A stretch of DNA of 38,962 nt from a virus, in IMG/VR virus record IMGVR_UViG_3300048838_000316, positions 1 through 38,962 of that record; one strand, written 5' to 3'. The notes under the pieces were generated by a model. It was not told where the DNA came from. It searched no databases and was given only the letters and a program-made list of their open reading frames with translations. The number at the start of each line of letters is the position of its first letter. The stretch's first letter is position 1. Below are positions 1 to 9,917 of the stretch, piece by piece. A program made the position numbers and the translations under genes.

Positions 1-127
1 GGACTTAATAATGTGGTACTGGATGCGCGTACCACCATCGGATTCCAAGACGCGGTGCAAGGCTCTTTGCGCCTGCAATCCATCGGTTTTAGCGCTGACC
101 AGGCCCGCGAAGCTATCCGGCAATTAG
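1..127. repeat. Terminal direct repeat, copy 1 (circular overlap)
   Basis: The first 127 bases are identical to the last 127 bases of the window. A perfect overlap of exactly 127 bp is the usual mark of a de Bruijn graph assembler closing a circle with k=127, so it most likely shows a circular or circularly permuted genome and not a biological terminal repeat. Both copies lie inside the tape-measure gene, whose reading frame continues through the joint. Confidence 0.95.
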
Positions 128-2037
128 GCATAGCCACAACCGCATCCGGAAAAAGCAGCGAGGATTTAGGCGAAGTCACAAACCAGTTGACGCAGATCAT
201 TGGACGCGGGCAAGTCTTACAGCAGGATATACGGGTTATCCTTGACCGCTTACCTATCCTGTCCAAAGTATTCAAAGAAACATTTGGCGGCGTAAATGCC
301 GAGGCAATCCGCAACAGCACCGCTAACGTCGGGGAATTTGCTGCAAAGCTTTTCACGGCCATTCAACAGGGCGAAGATTTTCAAAACGTGCAATTCAGCG
401 CCGCGAAAGCAGTGGAAACGTTCAAGGAAAGCGCACAGCTTGCAGGAGCAGCAATCGGAAAGCAGATTTTTGAGTCTTTGCGCTTGGATGAGGTTTTAAC
501 TTTATTATCCGACACCATAAATAAATTGGTAGCAGGATTCCAGAATTTAAGCCCGGAAACGCAACGCAACATTGCGACATTTGCCGCATTACTTGCGGTA
601 GCGGGGCCACTATTGATTGCATTGGGGGCACTTGCTAGGATAGTGCCAATACTTGCAGCAGGGGTTAAATCGCTTGGCTTAATTGGCGGCGCTGTTGTTG
701 TTGCTTTTGGTGCTGCGCTTTTCGCTGTGCAAGACCTGGCGGCGGAATTGGGCGGGCTTGATAATGCATTAGCTTTTGTACAAGCTAAACTATCGAAAAC
801 CGCAGCGTTTTGGAAGGAGATTTTTAGAGGCATCAGTAAAGAGGTAAATATACTAGGAAGAAGCATCAAAGCCGCGTTAGGGTTTGAAGTACTTGATGAA
901 AATGGCAGGCGGCAAACTTACGCGCAAATTTTGCGAGAAGAAGGTTTTTCCATAGTCAAAGCGCAAGAGGAGGCAAATAAAGCATTTGAGGAAAGCTTAA
1001 AAAAATATGTAGATAAGCGCAACGAAGGATTTAGAAACCAGCAAAATATTTTGCGCCAATCTCAGGAATTTGATTTTAACACGCTTGTAGGCAAGTTTCA
1101 GGGCGCGTTAGGTGATGGCACAGAAACCACAGGCACAGCAGCCGGAAAAACAAGAGAAAAACCTATTGCCCTACTCCCTAAAATTGACCCCGGCGTTGGT
1201 TCTTTGCGCGAAATATCCAATACCTTTTTTGCGCTGCCTGACCAGGTGAAAAGCATCACATCCGGCGTAATATCATTAAGCCGCGCGCTTGAATCGACTT
1301 CCAACCCGGCCACAAAGTTAAAAAGTAACATAGGCGAAATATTAACGCAAAGCCGAATTTTGGGCGCAAGTGTAGAGGAACAATACACAGGCGTAATAAA
1401 TGAAATCAGAAACACGCTTGTAGCGGTAACGCAGGAATTTGGGAGTCAAAGCGCAGTTGTTAGCGAACTTCAAAACATACTTGGAGCATACCAAGAAAAT
1501 TTCAATACGTTCTTGGATTCGCAACAAAGGCAACTAGAATTGCAGCAAGCTGTGGGCAACGCCATAGCGCAAGCGGGCGACATCATCGGCAGGAGCTTTG
1601 AGGACGCGGCCAACGGTGCGCGCGCATTTGGTAGGGCGGTTCTTGAAGCCTCTAGCGTAATTATTAGCGCGTTCATACGCGAGGGCGTGACAGGGCTTGT
1701 GAAAAACATCCTTTCAGGTACGACCGGAAAAGCATTAGGCCCGCTGGCATTAGGTGTTGCAGCGGCAGCAGGCGCGGCAGCCTCTGGATTATTCAGGAGC
1801 TTAATTTCAAAAATACAGGCGCCCAAACTCGCAGCGGGCGGCCTTGCAACCGGCCCGACGCTGGCAGTAGTTGGCGACAACCGCAACGCGCGCGTTGACC
1901 CCGAAGTAATTGCGCCGCTTTCCAAGCTCAAGGGCATGTTAGGCGGCGAAGGATTCATAGCAGAGGCCCGTATTTCAGGCGACGATCTTTTATTACTTGT
2001 TTCACGCGCTGACCAGCGCCTTAATCTCCTTAGATAA
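1..2037 (+). CDS. Tape measure protein, C-terminal 678 residues (continues from 38575)
   Basis: This is the distal part of the tail tape measure protein, which sets tail length and probably helps DNA pass through the host envelope. Joined across the circle, the gene runs from the ATG at 38575 to the stop at 2035-2037 and encodes 765 aa. The N-terminal third resembles the tape-measure N-terminal domain, with the segment RGQVLQQDIRVILDRLPIL. A long hydrophobic stretch follows (about residues 200-250 of the joined protein, rich in A, G, L and V). The C-terminus carries the GGLATGPTLAVVGD element common at tape-measure ends. The stop overlaps the next start as TAATG. At about 1.5 angstrom per residue the length predicts a tail near 115 nm; this is an inference. 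Confidence 0.9.
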   Translation, partial: GLNNVVLDARTTIGFQDAVQGSLRLQSIGFSADQAREAIRQLGIATTASGKSSEDLGEVTNQLTQIIGRGQVLQQDIRVILDRLPILSKVFKETFGGVNAEAIRNSTANVGEFAAKLFTAIQQGEDFQNVQFSAAKAVETFKESAQLAGAAIGKQIFESLRLDEVLTLLSDTINKLVAGFQNLSPETQRNIATFAALLAVAGPLLIALGALARIVPILAAGVKSLGLIGGAVVVAFGAALFAVQDLAAELGGLDNALAFVQAKLSKTAAFWKEIFRGISKEVNILGRSIKAALGFEVLDENGRRQTYAQILREEGFSIVKAQEEANKAFEESLKKYVDKRNEGFRNQQNILRQSQEFDFNTLVGKFQGALGDGTETTGTAAGKTREKPIALLPKIDPGVGSLREISNTFFALPDQVKSITSGVISLSRALESTSNPATKLKSNIGEILTQSRILGASVEEQYTGVINEIRNTLVAVTQEFGSQSAVVSELQNILGAYQENFNTFLDSQQRQLELQQAVGNAIAQAGDIIGRSFEDAANGARAFGRAVLEASSVIISAFIREGVTGLVKNILSGTTGKALGPLALGVAAAAGAAASGLFRSLISKIQAPKLAAGGLATGPTLAVVGDNRNARVDPEVIAPLSKLKGMLGGEGFIAEARISGDDLLLLVSRADQRLNLLR

Positions 2038-4265
2038 TGGGCGTACGACTGGAAACGACATATTACACAGAAAAAGGCAATCCGCTACTGGTGCGCTTGT
2101 GGGATTCGTCGTTTTCAGGTTCAACGCTGCCCTTTTCTTGCGAACGCATAGAGGTACAATGGCGAGGCGACGAAGCCCGCGAACGGTTCTCCCCCATCAT
2201 TGGAAGCGAATGCAGCCTTTCGCTAATTGTTTCAAATTCCGACCTGGAAACGTTTGTTACGGACTTAGTAGGAGCTGAAGAAGGGCGGTTCACCGTAACG
2301 GTAGCGATGTTTGCCGGCCTGTCTGCCCCGTTTACATGGTCGGGGTATATCACTACTGATAACGTAAGAATAGAAGATACAACCCTAGAAGTAGGCTACC
2401 GGGTTGAAATTCGAGCCGTTGACGGACTGGGGCGGCTTAAAAGCGTGGATTATAATAACGACGGCACACAATACGCCGGAAAGGAAACGTTTGTTCAGCA
2501 CGTCCTAAAGGCCCTAAACAAGCTGCCATTTATCACGTCGCTTTTTGGCCCGTCCGATACGCTGCTGAACGTTGTGGCAAACTGGCATGAAAACAGCTAC
2601 ACCTACGCAGCGACCATCAACCCGATGAACCGCGCCCGCGTATCACACGGCGCGTTTTACTACCGGGACACGAAGGGCAATAACGTCTATTCAAGCGCAT
2701 ACGAGGTATTAGAAGAAATTTGCACGGCATGGGGCGCACGGCTGGTATTTTCTGGTAATGCGTTCTGGTTGATGCAGGTGGGCGAAGGTGACAACCTGGC
2801 AAGCGTGAACGTATTCCGATACACGAAAGGCGGAACAGAAAGCGTAGCAACGGCTCAGGACTTAACTATGTTTCACTTTCCGAACGCGGCGGGAAACAAG
2901 CTACTCCGGTTTTCAGGCGGAGCTTTCGAGTTCTTTGTCCCGCTGAAAAGCGTTCAAGTTGATTATAGGCATATTCAAAGCCGCAACTTGTTGGCTGGCT
3001 ACACCTGGAGCGACATCAACAATACAGAGGTGACGGTAGAAGACATCGACGATAGCGACGGCGAAGGACGGCTATCTTATACCGGAACCCTGACAATTAA
3101 CACCTCGTGGATTAACGTCACCGGCCCGGCATTCCAACCGCACTATGTTGTTCTTGCGTTTAAGGTGCAGGTTGGTAGCTTTTTTCTGAATGGCGATGTA
3201 ATTGCAACGCCCACCGGCCCGGTGGCGGATAATATGGAATGGAATAACGACAGCGCCTCCCGGATGTACGTCGTTACGCCTGTTTTTCAATTCGACGGGC
3301 AAACGATTGCTTTCCCCATCAATTTCATTACACCACCACTTGAACAAAGCGGAGATCTTACTTTTTCGTTCGACAAGTACAAGGCGTACTACGGCGCTGA
3401 TGAAATCGGGTTTGTTGTTGGTGATCCGTACCTGATTTTAGGCTACCAACTGACCAATAACTACCTGGAATTGCTTGGAGATGGGACATTTGAGAATCAA
3501 GCCGACATCTACCGATACAAATCAACAAATGACGCAACCGCATCCAAGCGCGTTGAACTCGTAACAAGCATAGGCGACGGCCCGAACCTGGCAAGCCCCG
3601 GACACATCGAAGTAAAAGATGATACAGATGAATGGGTAATTTCCGACGCGTGGCGCGTTGGGAACTTAGGAGATTACAAGGCATTTTCGCAGTTATTAGC
3701 GAACGAAACCATACGCGGGCAACTTTTGCCAGTGAAAAAATTGTCGGGCATGCCGTTTCAAAACTTGGACAGCCCTAGCAACCCGTTACGCCCGCACCTA
3801 GCGATAGATTACGACAGTGCAAAGTGGCTATTCCTCGCAGGGCGGTACAACGTGCAAACCGAAATTTGGCAGGGCGATTGGTTCAAGGTGCAAAGCGGTA
3901 CAGGCTACACGGAGGAAACCATGCAGCTAATTCCAAAAGATGCAAAGGACGGTGCGCCAACGTCGGGAGGCACAGGAGGCACAGCGCCAACGGGCGGGAC
4001 AAGTACGACAGGGGGCAGCACAGGCAGCGCGGGCAACACGGTACGGGTATTCAGGCAAGAGTTTTTAAACAATAGCGACGGCGAATTACTGATCACTGAA
4101 AACGGCGGCGCGTTGCCATTTGTTGAAATTCAGATTCAGGTGTTTCAGAACGGGCAAAAGCTCCTACCTGTTCAATACGACATTGTAAGTAGCACGATAA
4201 CCATAGACGCAGACACGCACTTTGTAGGGGCAAATTATGAAGTTTACTTTACGATAATCCAATAG
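2037..4265 (+). CDS. Tail-tip / distal tail structural protein (742 aa)
   Basis: This is a large virion protein encoded directly after the tape measure, the usual place of distal-tail or baseplate-hub proteins in siphoviruses. I do not recognise a named domain in its first 620 residues; the region is rich in beta-forming and aromatic residues, as tail-tip proteins are. A low-complexity Gly/Thr/Ser linker near residues 640-662 leads to a separate C-terminal beta-rich domain of about 70 residues. That domain resembles the C-terminal extension of the head-tail joining protein at 35798-36406. The start overlaps the tape-measure stop, and the next gene begins 2 bases after this stop, so the three are probably translated together. 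The placement is strong; the exact role is inferred. Confidence 0.65.
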   Translation: MGVRLETTYYTEKGNPLLVRLWDSSFSGSTLPFSCERIEVQWRGDEARERFSPIIGSECSLSLIVSNSDLETFVTDLVGAEEGRFTVTVAMFAGLSAPFTWSGYITTDNVRIEDTTLEVGYRVEIRAVDGLGRLKSVDYNNDGTQYAGKETFVQHVLKALNKLPFITSLFGPSDTLLNVVANWHENSYTYAATINPMNRARVSHGAFYYRDTKGNNVYSSAYEVLEEICTAWGARLVFSGNAFWLMQVGEGDNLASVNVFRYTKGGTESVATAQDLTMFHFPNAAGNKLLRFSGGAFEFFVPLKSVQVDYRHIQSRNLLAGYTWSDINNTEVTVEDIDDSDGEGRLSYTGTLTINTSWINVTGPAFQPHYVVLAFKVQVGSFFLNGDVIATPTGPVADNMEWNNDSASRMYVVTPVFQFDGQTIAFPINFITPPLEQSGDLTFSFDKYKAYYGADEIGFVVGDPYLILGYQLTNNYLELLGDGTFENQADIYRYKSTNDATASKRVELVTSIGDGPNLASPGHIEVKDDTDEWVISDAWRVGNLGDYKAFSQLLANETIRGQLLPVKKLSGMPFQNLDSPSNPLRPHLAIDYDSAKWLFLAGRYNVQTEIWQGDWFKVQSGTGYTEETMQLIPKDAKDGAPTSGGTGGTAPTGGTSTTGGSTGSAGNTVRVFRQEFLNNSDGELLITENGGALPFVEIQIQVFQNGQKLLPVQYDIVSSTITIDADTHFVGANYEVYFTIIQ

Positions 4266-4267
4266 AT

Positions 4268-5488
4268 ATGATACTAAAACCGATAGGGCCTGACTATTAT
4301 TCTGATGTGCGCGTGACAACGGAACGGGACGCTTTCGGGCGCTTTCGTGTATCGGCCCCTGAAACGCTGTTTGATTCCAAGCTCAGTACAGCGAACCATG
4401 CGCTTTTTTGGAACTTCTCGCAAGTTTCGGGAACGTGTACAAACACCTACTCAAAAGACCGTTCGTCTTATACCCTGGCAGTAGCCAACGAAACAGCCGG
4501 GCGCGGGGTATGGCAGACAAAGCAGCGGTTCAACTACCAACCCGGCAAAAGTCAATTGGTAATGATGACCGCCGTCCCCTCTGGAATGAAAGCGGGCATA
4601 ACGTACCGCGTGGGTATTTTTGACGACAATAACGGCCTGTTTTTTGAAATAGATGGGGCGGACGGATTGCGGGCGGTGCGGCGGTCAAGGGTAAGTGGCG
4701 AAGCGGTTGATACTGTGGTCAATTTCCCGCAATTCAATCTGGATGCAATGGATGGGAAATCAGGTTCCAGCGTGCTATTTGACTACACCAAATCACAGAT
4801 TTTTGTAATCGACTTTGAATCTTTACAGGTCGGCAGCGTGCGCTTTGGCCTGGTTGTTGACGGCGTAATTATCTACCTCCATCAGATGAACCACGCCAAT
4901 ATCCTGGATGCGGCGTACTTTTCAACGCCCAACCTGCCCCTCAGATACGAACTTGTGAACGACGGCACAGGCGGCGCGGCAACGCTTGAAGCGATATGTA
5001 GCACGGTAATTAGCGAGGGAGGCAGCCAGGAAACCGGTATCACGCGCTATGTGGGCACGGAAACCCATGTGGACGCGAATAGCACAGCGGCAACTTATGC
5101 GTGCGTAGGGGTACGACTGAAAGCTGCGAACCTGGACAGCGTAGTAAAGATTGCAGCAACTACGCTGATTAATATTGCAGCAAGTACGCAAGACTTTGAA
5201 TGGAAGTTGATTCTTAATCCCACCGTTGCGGGAACGTTCACTTATTCCGACCTGACCAACAGCGCGGTACAGGTGGCCTATGGCGCGACAGCCAACACCG
5301 TCACGGACGGTACAGTCCTTGCTGGCGGCTTTGCGCAGGGCAACGAAACGACGGCGGCCTTAATTAATTCCCTGTACTATCTCGGTGCGACGATCGCAGG
5401 CACGCCGGACAGCATGGTGCTTTGCGTGCGGCCTCTGAGCGCAAACGAGGACATCCATGCAGGGATCACTATTAAAGAAATCGCGTGA
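4268..5488 (+). CDS. Virion structural protein with DAFGRFRVSAPETLFDS motif (406 aa)
   Basis: The protein opens with an N-terminal block (about residues 20-36) whose motif, aspartate-alanine-phenylalanine-glycine-arginine followed by a hydrophobic-rich TLFDS element, occurs in many uncharacterised phage structural proteins of about this size. The rest is beta-rich without transmembrane segments or a signal peptide. It sits between the tail-tip protein and a long fibre, so it is probably a tail-tip or fibre-attached component. The stop overlaps the next start by 4 bases (ATGA). Receptor binding is possible but not shown by the sequence. Confidence 0.6.
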   Translation: MILKPIGPDYYSDVRVTTERDAFGRFRVSAPETLFDSKLSTANHALFWNFSQVSGTCTNTYSKDRSSYTLAVANETAGRGVWQTKQRFNYQPGKSQLVMMTAVPSGMKAGITYRVGIFDDNNGLFFEIDGADGLRAVRRSRVSGEAVDTVVNFPQFNLDAMDGKSGSSVLFDYTKSQIFVIDFESLQVGSVRFGLVVDGVIIYLHQMNHANILDAAYFSTPNLPLRYELVNDGTGGAATLEAICSTVISEGGSQETGITRYVGTETHVDANSTAATYACVGVRLKAANLDSVVKIAATTLINIAASTQDFEWKLILNPTVAGTFTYSDLTNSAVQVAYGATANTVTDGTVLAGGFAQGNETTAALINSLYYLGATIAGTPDSMVLCVRPLSANEDIHAGITIKEIA

Positions 5489-8145
5489 TGAAAAACTATA
5501 TCTGTGTTTTTGTTTTACTTTTTGTTGCGGGGGCTGCTTTCGGGCAGTTCCCCAATTCGCCCAACAAAATACGCCTGGGTAACCAGACCACAGGCGACGG
5601 CCTACTTTACCGCACGGCTGGCAGTCCTGCCTACACGCCAACGGGAATTAATAACGCGTGGGTTGCCCTGGACACGGTGACCGGAACGATCTATTATTAT
5701 GAAGGCGGGACGTGGAACGCGATAGCAAGCGGCGGCACGGACATAGATAGCCTTGTCTATGCAAGTGATACGTTATACCTATACACGCCTTCGGAAACGT
5801 TCAAGGTTGAAATCCTTGCTGGCAGCGCAACGCCTGACAGCCTGAGCTACACGGCAACAACACAGGCATTAAGCATCATAGGCTCCAACACTGTTTCGCT
5901 TCTGATGAACACAGACGCAACGCTGTTAGGCAGCAACACCAACGCACAACTCTTGCGGGTTGATACGTCTATAATCGCATCGAAAACGTGGATTGCCGGC
6001 AACGTCCTGGACACTGCCGCAAAGCTGTCTTTTTCCGGCACGCTTGGCCCGATTAAGCTCCGGGCGGGCACGGCTGACACGGTGAACTTCGATGACGGCA
6101 CAGGCACAAGCGTTTCCCAGAGCGCGGGCGTACTTCGCTACAACCTGACCAGCATAGGCACACCGGGAACGTACACGAGCGTTACGGTAGATGCCAACGG
6201 GCGGGTAACGTCGGGGAGCAATCCGGGCTATGTGACGGTAGTAGATTCGACGCGCATCATATCCGACAGCGTAGCGGTGTATTATCAGAATGGCTCCGAG
6301 GTGGGCAGGGACACGATTCGCGTGCCAAGCACAGGCGGGGGCGGAAGCATCACCGGCAGCGGAACAACAAACACCATACCCCTATGGGCAGGCTCAACGG
6401 CGCTTGGAGATTCACCCCTCACCGTAGCAATCGGCGGCGTCACAGCGACGGGCACAGGGTTTTTCAGGCTGCCCAATGGCACCACAGCGCAGAGGCCCGG
6501 AACGCCAGCAGCGGGGCAACTTAGGTACAATACCACAGCCGGAAACCTCGACTTTTACGGGGCGTCGGCGTGGGAGAACCCGGTCAAAAGCGCAACGGCG
6601 ACGGGGTTGGGTACGGCTAATTTTGCAGCGGTATTCGATGCAAACGGAAGGCTTACAACAGGGTCACGAATAGGGTACGACCAGACCGCAGGATTAACCT
6701 ATATAGATGCTGGATATGTTAATGCAGGTGATCCTCAATTTGCGTTTAGGCGCGGCGGGAACAACAATGGATTTGTTTTAAGGGCAATAAATAGCACTAC
6801 TCCATCCGGAGAAGGCTTAGTATGGTGGAACGCTGCGGCATCGGGTAGGATATTTGCATTTTACAGCGATGGTTCGATAGCTTTTGGGCAGGGTAACGGA
6901 AATAATATTACTAATTTTGCGGGCTATATTGGATCAAGTGGCCAATTTTCCGCAGGCAACGCACAGAATTATTTCTTAGGCAACGCCTCTAGCGCGACCG
7001 GCAACAGAAACGTTCTATATTCAGTGCTGGGGGGCCTTGGAAATATCACATCTGGCGCGTATGAGTTGAAAAATATGTACTTGCTTTCTGGTGGCACAGG
7101 TATAAGCGGTACGTTTTCAGGATTTGCCGTTAACTTAGATCAGCTAATGAGCAACAACGATCCGCAAAAAGGCACTTGGTACGGCATCCGTTCGCGTCTT
7201 AATCACCAACCAACCGCCGGAGATTCAAGATCGTATAATATATATGTAGGCGGAACAATTAACCATCGGGGCGAAAATACATCTATTTCTTCTGGCGTGA
7301 CGATAGACCCGACAATAGCAGCAGTAGCATCAGGGAGTTATAGAGGGTTGGAGCTGACGCAAAACAGCCAAACCGCTATATATCAATCCGGTGCAAGCGC
7401 AGTAAATAACCTAGCAGGCTCTACCCGCATCGGCTCCACCTCTGCCCCTGCCCGTCGCCTCCACGTTTCCGGCGTGGTGCGCTTGGATTCACTTGCATCA
7501 TTCACCCCGACGCGCATAGTAGGCGCGGATGCAGATGGGGACTTGGGCGCGCTGACACTAGGCACAGGCGTAACGATCGACGCGGGCGTGTTGAACGTGG
7601 CAGCTTCTGGAGTTTCCGACGGCGACAAAGGCGACATCACCGTGTCAAGCAGCGGAGCGACGTGGACAATAGACAACAACGCGGTGACCACTGCGAAAAT
7701 AGCAGACGCGAATGTAACGGCCGACAAGCTTGCAAGCGGGGCCGCAGGTGGGGCGAAGTTGGGCGGGCTGACTTACTTAAGCGTAGATGACGCAGATGTG
7801 GACTTAAGCAATTATCTGACAATCGACTGGATAAGCAACTATTCGCAGCTTGTTGTCTGGCTGCGCATCGGAAACACCGCAAGCAGGACAGTGACTTTCC
7901 CGGAGCCGTCAAGTACATACGCAGGGAAAATAGTTGAAGTGTTTTTCGGAACAACAAACGGCGGTACGCACTTCGGGCAGATCACAAGCGGCGGCACAAA
8001 CCGCCTGACGTACCGGGATGGAGTAAACGTCGCAACCGCAACAACGTACGACGGAGGACAAACACTGAAATACGCACGGGTTATTTGCAGTCAGGACCCA
8101 AACACGCTCGCGTATCAGTGGCTAATTATGGACGAACGCAATTAA
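5485..8145 (+). CDS. Long tail fibre with an N-terminal signal-peptide-like segment (886 aa)
   Basis: The fibre-like body is rich in G, T, S, N and A. It contains the element QRPGTPAAGQLRYNT and the DNNAVTTAKIADANVTADKL repeat-type segment, both frequent in phage and Bacteroidota fibre proteins. A compact C-terminal region of about 90 residues may be the receptor-binding tip. Unusually for a virion protein, the first 21 residues (MMKNYICVFVLLFVAGAAFGQ) are a good Sec signal peptide: two basic or polar residues, a hydrophobic core, then AAFGQ. The start overlaps the preceding gene by 4 bases and no later methionine lies near, so the hydrophobic segment is probably translated. The membrane-targeting function is inferred. 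Confidence 0.7.
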   Translation: MMKNYICVFVLLFVAGAAFGQFPNSPNKIRLGNQTTGDGLLYRTAGSPAYTPTGINNAWVALDTVTGTIYYYEGGTWNAIASGGTDIDSLVYASDTLYLYTPSETFKVEILAGSATPDSLSYTATTQALSIIGSNTVSLLMNTDATLLGSNTNAQLLRVDTSIIASKTWIAGNVLDTAAKLSFSGTLGPIKLRAGTADTVNFDDGTGTSVSQSAGVLRYNLTSIGTPGTYTSVTVDANGRVTSGSNPGYVTVVDSTRIISDSVAVYYQNGSEVGRDTIRVPSTGGGGSITGSGTTNTIPLWAGSTALGDSPLTVAIGGVTATGTGFFRLPNGTTAQRPGTPAAGQLRYNTTAGNLDFYGASAWENPVKSATATGLGTANFAAVFDANGRLTTGSRIGYDQTAGLTYIDAGYVNAGDPQFAFRRGGNNNGFVLRAINSTTPSGEGLVWWNAAASGRIFAFYSDGSIAFGQGNGNNITNFAGYIGSSGQFSAGNAQNYFLGNASSATGNRNVLYSVLGGLGNITSGAYELKNMYLLSGGTGISGTFSGFAVNLDQLMSNNDPQKGTWYGIRSRLNHQPTAGDSRSYNIYVGGTINHRGENTSISSGVTIDPTIAAVASGSYRGLELTQNSQTAIYQSGASAVNNLAGSTRIGSTSAPARRLHVSGVVRLDSLASFTPTRIVGADADGDLGALTLGTGVTIDAGVLNVAASGVSDGDKGDITVSSSGATWTIDNNAVTTAKIADANVTADKLASGAAGGAKLGGLTYLSVDDADVDLSNYLTIDWISNYSQLVVWLRIGNTASRTVTFPEPSSTYAGKIVEVFFGTTNGGTHFGQITSGGTNRLTYRDGVNVATATTYDGGQTLKYARVICSQDPNTLAYQWLIMDERN

Positions 8146-8156
8146 AAATAGCAACC

Positions 8157-8888
8157 ATGAAACGAATATTGATTTTTCTCCTATGCAGCCTATCTGCATT
8201 TCTTGCCAGCGCACAGACCGGCGAATACTCTGATACGATGTATCTGGAAATTCAAGGAGAACAGCGCTATCTATACCATATCCGCACGTTCGAAGACGGC
8301 ACACAGCGCGGATTACTTGACGGCGCATTCCGTATTCCTGTGGACAGTGCAACGGCTGCCAACTATATCGCAGGGCAGATATGGCAGGTGGCTAACGACT
8401 ACTGGCAGCGGGAAACGGCCCGGATTAACGCGGGAACGTATATCCGTAAGATCACGGAGCTTGACAGCCTATCTATTCAGCAATTCGGCATCAGCGCGCG
8501 CAACGTAGCAAGGGATGCGGCAAAGCCGGAGATACTGACGTACAAGGCCGAGGCAGGACAGGACACTACTTTCTTATGGCGTTGGCGCATATTGAAGACA
8601 GGAGCGGCTGGCGTGGATGCGCAGATCGTGGAGCGCTTTTCTACCAAAGTACTCCGACTGATACCGGCAAGCGGCCCCGGCGCGGGCACAGAAATTATTT
8701 TCACAGTGGACAATACCAACGTTTTCAGAATGAGTTATGACGGCGCAACGCGGTACTTTTTCCGAAACCCGACAAAGCCAAATGAATGGCAGGCGTACGA
8801 CGCAAATAAAGCGGTAACACACCGATTAGTAAGAAGCGTGAACGCGCGCGCAACAGCCGCGTTCAAGGCGCAAAACGCAGAGCAATGA
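8157..8888 (+). CDS. Exported or virion-associated protein of unknown function (243 aa)
   Basis: I chose the ATG at 8157, preceded by an A-rich leader, over an upstream GTG because it gives a clear signal peptide: MKRILIFLLCSLSAFLASAQ, with probable cleavage before or after the AQ pair. The mature part is soluble and mixed in composition, with no family I recognise. It follows the fibre gene and overlaps the next gene by ATGA, so it belongs to the same late transcription unit. It may be a fibre-associated protein or a periplasmic assembly factor; the sequence does not decide between them. Confidence 0.6.
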   Translation: MKRILIFLLCSLSAFLASAQTGEYSDTMYLEIQGEQRYLYHIRTFEDGTQRGLLDGAFRIPVDSATAANYIAGQIWQVANDYWQRETARINAGTYIRKITELDSLSIQQFGISARNVARDAAKPEILTYKAEAGQDTTFLWRWRILKTGAAGVDAQIVERFSTKVLRLIPASGPGAGTEIIFTVDNTNVFRMSYDGATRYFFRNPTKPNEWQAYDANKAVTHRLVRSVNARATAAFKAQNAEQ

Positions 8889-9409
8889 GGCAGACCGTGA
8901 AAGCAGGAAAACACGACTTTCGACCCAACGCGCTACCGATTCCGTACAACGGAGATTTTACCCGCGTGCTAAAAGTGGACTTTACGCCGTCGTGCTGGTA
9001 CGAAAAGTACAGTTTCGATTGCGGCGAATCCTGGAATAAAGCGGGCGGGTTCACGGCGTATTGGAGCCGCAACAATGCGAACAGCCTGTTACTCGCATGG
9101 CGACCGTCCGAAGGCTTCGGACATTTCGAGATGTGCCTATATGCGAACGACGCGCGCGGCGGATGGAAGGCAACGGCACCGCTGACGATGCGCGAAGATG
9201 AAACAGCTGCGGCAATATTCACGCGGCGCGGCTCAGGTCTGTCTGTGCGCCTGGAAATATGGAAGGGCACGGAAAAAGTACAGGAAGGCAAGAGCGAGAT
9301 CGTATCTACAATTCCGGGGAGCTTGCGCGTTGTTGGCGCTTGGTTCGGTGGGCAATGCCCGGCCCCGGAGGACATGGAGATTTGGGTAGGATGGAGTAAA
9401 TTAGTATAG
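8885..9409 (+). CDS. Small late protein, possibly lectin-like (174 aa)
   Basis: This soluble 174-residue protein has many Trp, Tyr and Phe residues and alternating polar/hydrophobic segments, and it lacks a signal peptide and membrane segments. The pattern suits a single beta-sandwich domain such as a carbohydrate-binding module, but no diagnostic motif is visible. It is coupled to the preceding exported protein by a 4-base overlap and is the last gene before the lysis genes. A role in the fibre or tail tip is inferred from position only. Confidence 0.5.
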   Translation: MRQTVKAGKHDFRPNALPIPYNGDFTRVLKVDFTPSCWYEKYSFDCGESWNKAGGFTAYWSRNNANSLLLAWRPSEGFGHFEMCLYANDARGGWKATAPLTMREDETAAAIFTRRGSGLSVRLEIWKGTEKVQEGKSEIVSTIPGSLRVVGAWFGGQCPAPEDMEIWVGWSKLV

Positions 9410-9455
9410 ATAACCCGGCGGCGAAGCCCCCCTAGCTGCCACAACACAAAAACGG

Positions 9456-9917
9456 ATGGAGCTAAAACACTTCAAGCTATCAGAGTTCGACAGCCCGGAC
9501 GCGCGCGGCAGCGGGGGGAATATGCGCGCCTCTACCCTCGTGAAACTCGACGAGGCCCGGCGCTTGTACGGCAAGCCGCTGCGAGTGACAAGCGGATTCA
9601 GAACGAAAGAATACGCGCAAGTACTCAGGGAGCGCGGTTATCAGGTAGCGAAAAACAGCGCACATCTCACAGGCTACGCAGCGGACATCATGCCCCTGGA
9701 CGCTCTGGAAAGCGACCTCACGAAATGGGCAGAGCTATTAGATGCACTTTGGAACGCTGGCTTTCGGCGTTTCGGCATCATGGGCCAGGCAATCCACATA
9801 GACGACGACCCGACGAAATCAAGCCCGGCGCTGTGGAACTACAACACAACGCGTTACCCGGTGTGGGCAATGGTACAGAATTGGTATGCAAAGAAAAGCG
9901 GAGGGAGGAATGGATAA
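9456..9917 (+). CDS. M15-family D-Ala-D-Ala carboxypeptidase-like endolysin (153 aa)
   Basis: The enzyme is a zinc peptidase predicted to cleave peptidoglycan cross-links. The M15 signature SAHLTGYAAD is present with zinc ligands H70 and D77, and the second motif IHIDDD gives H114. An upstream element RVTSGFRTKEY matches the family's SGYRS-type strand. At 153 residues it has the size of a single-domain peptidase and no cell-wall binding domain. There is no signal peptide, so release to the periplasm would depend on the holin-like protein encoded next. The two genes overlap by 8 bases, which supports a lysis module. Confidence 0.88.
   Translation: MELKHFKLSEFDSPDARGSGGNMRASTLVKLDEARRLYGKPLRVTSGFRTKEYAQVLRERGYQVAKNSAHLTGYAADIMPLDALESDLTKWAELLDALWNAGFRRFGIMGQAIHIDDDPTKSSPALWNYNTTRYPVWAMVQNWYAKKSGGRNG

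Noticed and set aside
381-869. Long antisense ORFs within the tape measure, fibre, capsid and subtilase genes
   Set aside because: They lie wholly inside well-supported genes in shadow frames, with no promoter, leader motif or recognisable domain.
5485-8145. Diversity-generating retroelement target in the fibre gene
   Set aside because: No reverse transcriptase gene and no template/variable repeat pair were seen in the window.
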